64,000 bases of DNA from Pontibacter diazotrophicus (lineage in GTDB: Bacteria > Bacteroidota > Bacteroidia > Cytophagales > Hymenobacteraceae): positions 186,001 to 250,000 of the forward strand of contig NZ_QRGR01000003.1 of assembly GCF_003367245.1 (NCBI RefSeq). The letters run 5' to 3'. The notes under the pieces were generated by a model. The model was given only the letters and a program-made list of their open reading frames with translations. It had not been told where the DNA came from and made no database searches. Positions 63,268-64,000 of the stretch are shown here, in pieces; the stretch's first letter is position 1, and every line of letters starts with the position of its first letter. The translations under genes and the position numbers were made by a program.

Positions 63268-64000
63268 ATGAATCAAGATAATACAATAAATCCAGGATTG
63301 TACAGATCCGAGTTTGAGCATGATGCCTGCGGAGTGGGATGTGTCGTAAACCTGAACGGTAAGAAAGCGCACAGCATCGTGAAAGATGCCCTGACCATGC
63401 TAACCAATATGGAGCACCGTGGTGCTACCGGAAGTGATTCTGAGACAGGTGACGGTGCCGGGATTCTGGTACAGTTACCGCACGAGTTTTTCAAAAAACA
63501 GCTGGACGAGTTTGCTATTCAACTTCCTCAGCCTGGCTTCTATGGTGTGGGGATGATTTTCTTTCCGTCGGTGTACGAGGTAAGGGATAAATGCCGCCAG
63601 ACCATGAACCAGTGCATCCGCAAGATGGGCTTTGATCTGCTAGGCTACCGTTTAGTACCTGTAAACGGACGCGTACCTGGGCATGAGTCCAAAGCGGTAG
63701 AGCCTTATATAGAGCAGGTATTCGTTCAACCAGTTGATCCGAATATAAAGGAGGATGAGCTGGAGCGTAAACTCTTTGTGCTACGCAGCCTGATAACACA
63801 CGAAATCAAGAAAACAGTAAGCGGCGAGAACGGCACCTTCTTTATTGCCAGTCTCTCCTCCCGCACTATTATATATAAAGGGCAGCTCAAGACCGACCAA
63901 GTAGAGAAGTATTACCACGACCTCCGCCATCCTGACTTCAAATCTGCTCTGGCGGTAGTGCACTCCCGTTTCTCCACCAACACCTTCCCTAACTGGAAAC
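63268..64000 (+). CDS. gltB: Glutamate synthase large subunit, N-terminal part
   Basis: The first 244 codons of a glutamate synthase; the rest is beyond the window. From the ATG at 63268-63270 a 20-residue propeptide precedes Cys21 (HDACGVGCVVN), the expected N-terminal nucleophile of the class II glutamine amidotransferase domain. The sequence goes on through MEHRGATGSDSETGDGAGIL, YGVGMIFFP and HSRFSTNTFPNW, the glutamine-site loops. GOGAT turns glutamine and 2-oxoglutarate into two glutamates. The neighbouring urease suggests linked use of urea nitrogen. The product is truncated by the window edge only. Confidence 0.95.
   Translation, partial: MNQDNTINPGLYRSEFEHDACGVGCVVNLNGKKAHSIVKDALTMLTNMEHRGATGSDSETGDGAGILVQLPHEFFKKQLDEFAIQLPQPGFYGVGMIFFPSVYEVRDKCRQTMNQCIRKMGFDLLGYRLVPVNGRVPGHESKAVEPYIEQVFVQPVDPNIKEDELERKLFVLRSLITHEIKKTVSGENGTFFIASLSSRTIIYKGQLKTDQVEKYYHDLRHPDFKSALAVVHSRFSTNTFPNWK

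Overview
The window looks like chromosomal DNA of an aerobic Bacteroidota, most likely Cytophagales/Hymenobacteraceae (Pontibacter-like). That placement is inference. It rests on the gene families present: Bacteroidota-type ilv and leu operons, a class III fructose-bisphosphatase, a GH3/serine-hydrolase fusion, lipoprotein-type PQQ dehydrogenase and GGT, and HWE-free sensor kinases with periplasmic/TPR inputs. TAnnTTTG promoter elements, few Shine-Dalgarno sites and moderate GC fit as well. No tRNA, rRNA, CRISPR array, transposase or prophage was recognised.

Layout. 1-5 kb: start of a DEAD-box RNA helicase (cut by the window edge), gamma-glutamyltransferase, an ankyrin protein and an orphan TolC-like outer-membrane protein. 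5-16 kb: cell-envelope and sugar enzymes, namely a GH3 hexosaminidase fused to a beta-lactamase-like domain, a patatin phospholipase, an Amidase_2/SH3 cell-wall hydrolase, a DUF4038 glycosidase and a PQQ/cytochrome-c dehydrogenase. 16-19 kb: a DUF1206 membrane protein, a small unknown, the RNA 2'-phosphotransferase KptA and a probable secreted protein. 18.8-25.8 kb: a leftward signalling cluster with two large histidine kinases, a deleted third kinase, a single-domain response regulator and a response regulator fused to a class III adenylate cyclase.

26-38 kb: branched-chain amino-acid biosynthesis in two leftward operons, ilvD-ilvB-ilvN-ilvC-ilvA and leuA-leuC-leuD-leuB, each followed by a hairpin terminator. 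38-43.6 kb: an alpha-helical Bacteroidota protein, a clan GH-A-like glycosidase, a YdcF-like protein and a small secreted protein. 43.7-50.7 kb: a glycerol block (glpD-glpK-glpF, then fbp, with glpR divergent) that would take glycerol to dihydroxyacetone phosphate and on through gluconeogenesis. 50.8-56.8 kb: a polysaccharide deacetylase, HflK/HflC and PEP carboxylase. 56.9-62.8 kb: a urease locus with a Ni/Co-type transporter, a fused UreAB, UreC, UreF and UreG leftward and UreD rightward, with no UreE seen. The window ends in the start of gltB, so urea-derived ammonia and glutamate synthesis lie side by side.

The most notable non-gene features are four long, near-perfect inverted repeats between genes (11693-11744, 22831-22880, 28781-28857, 39568-39643). 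One of them sits inside the ilv operon. No clearly new defence or mobile system was found. The strongest leads are the duplicated/deleted kinase array feeding a cyclase, the UreE-less urease with a His-bearing UreG, and the dispersed-repeat-like palindromes.
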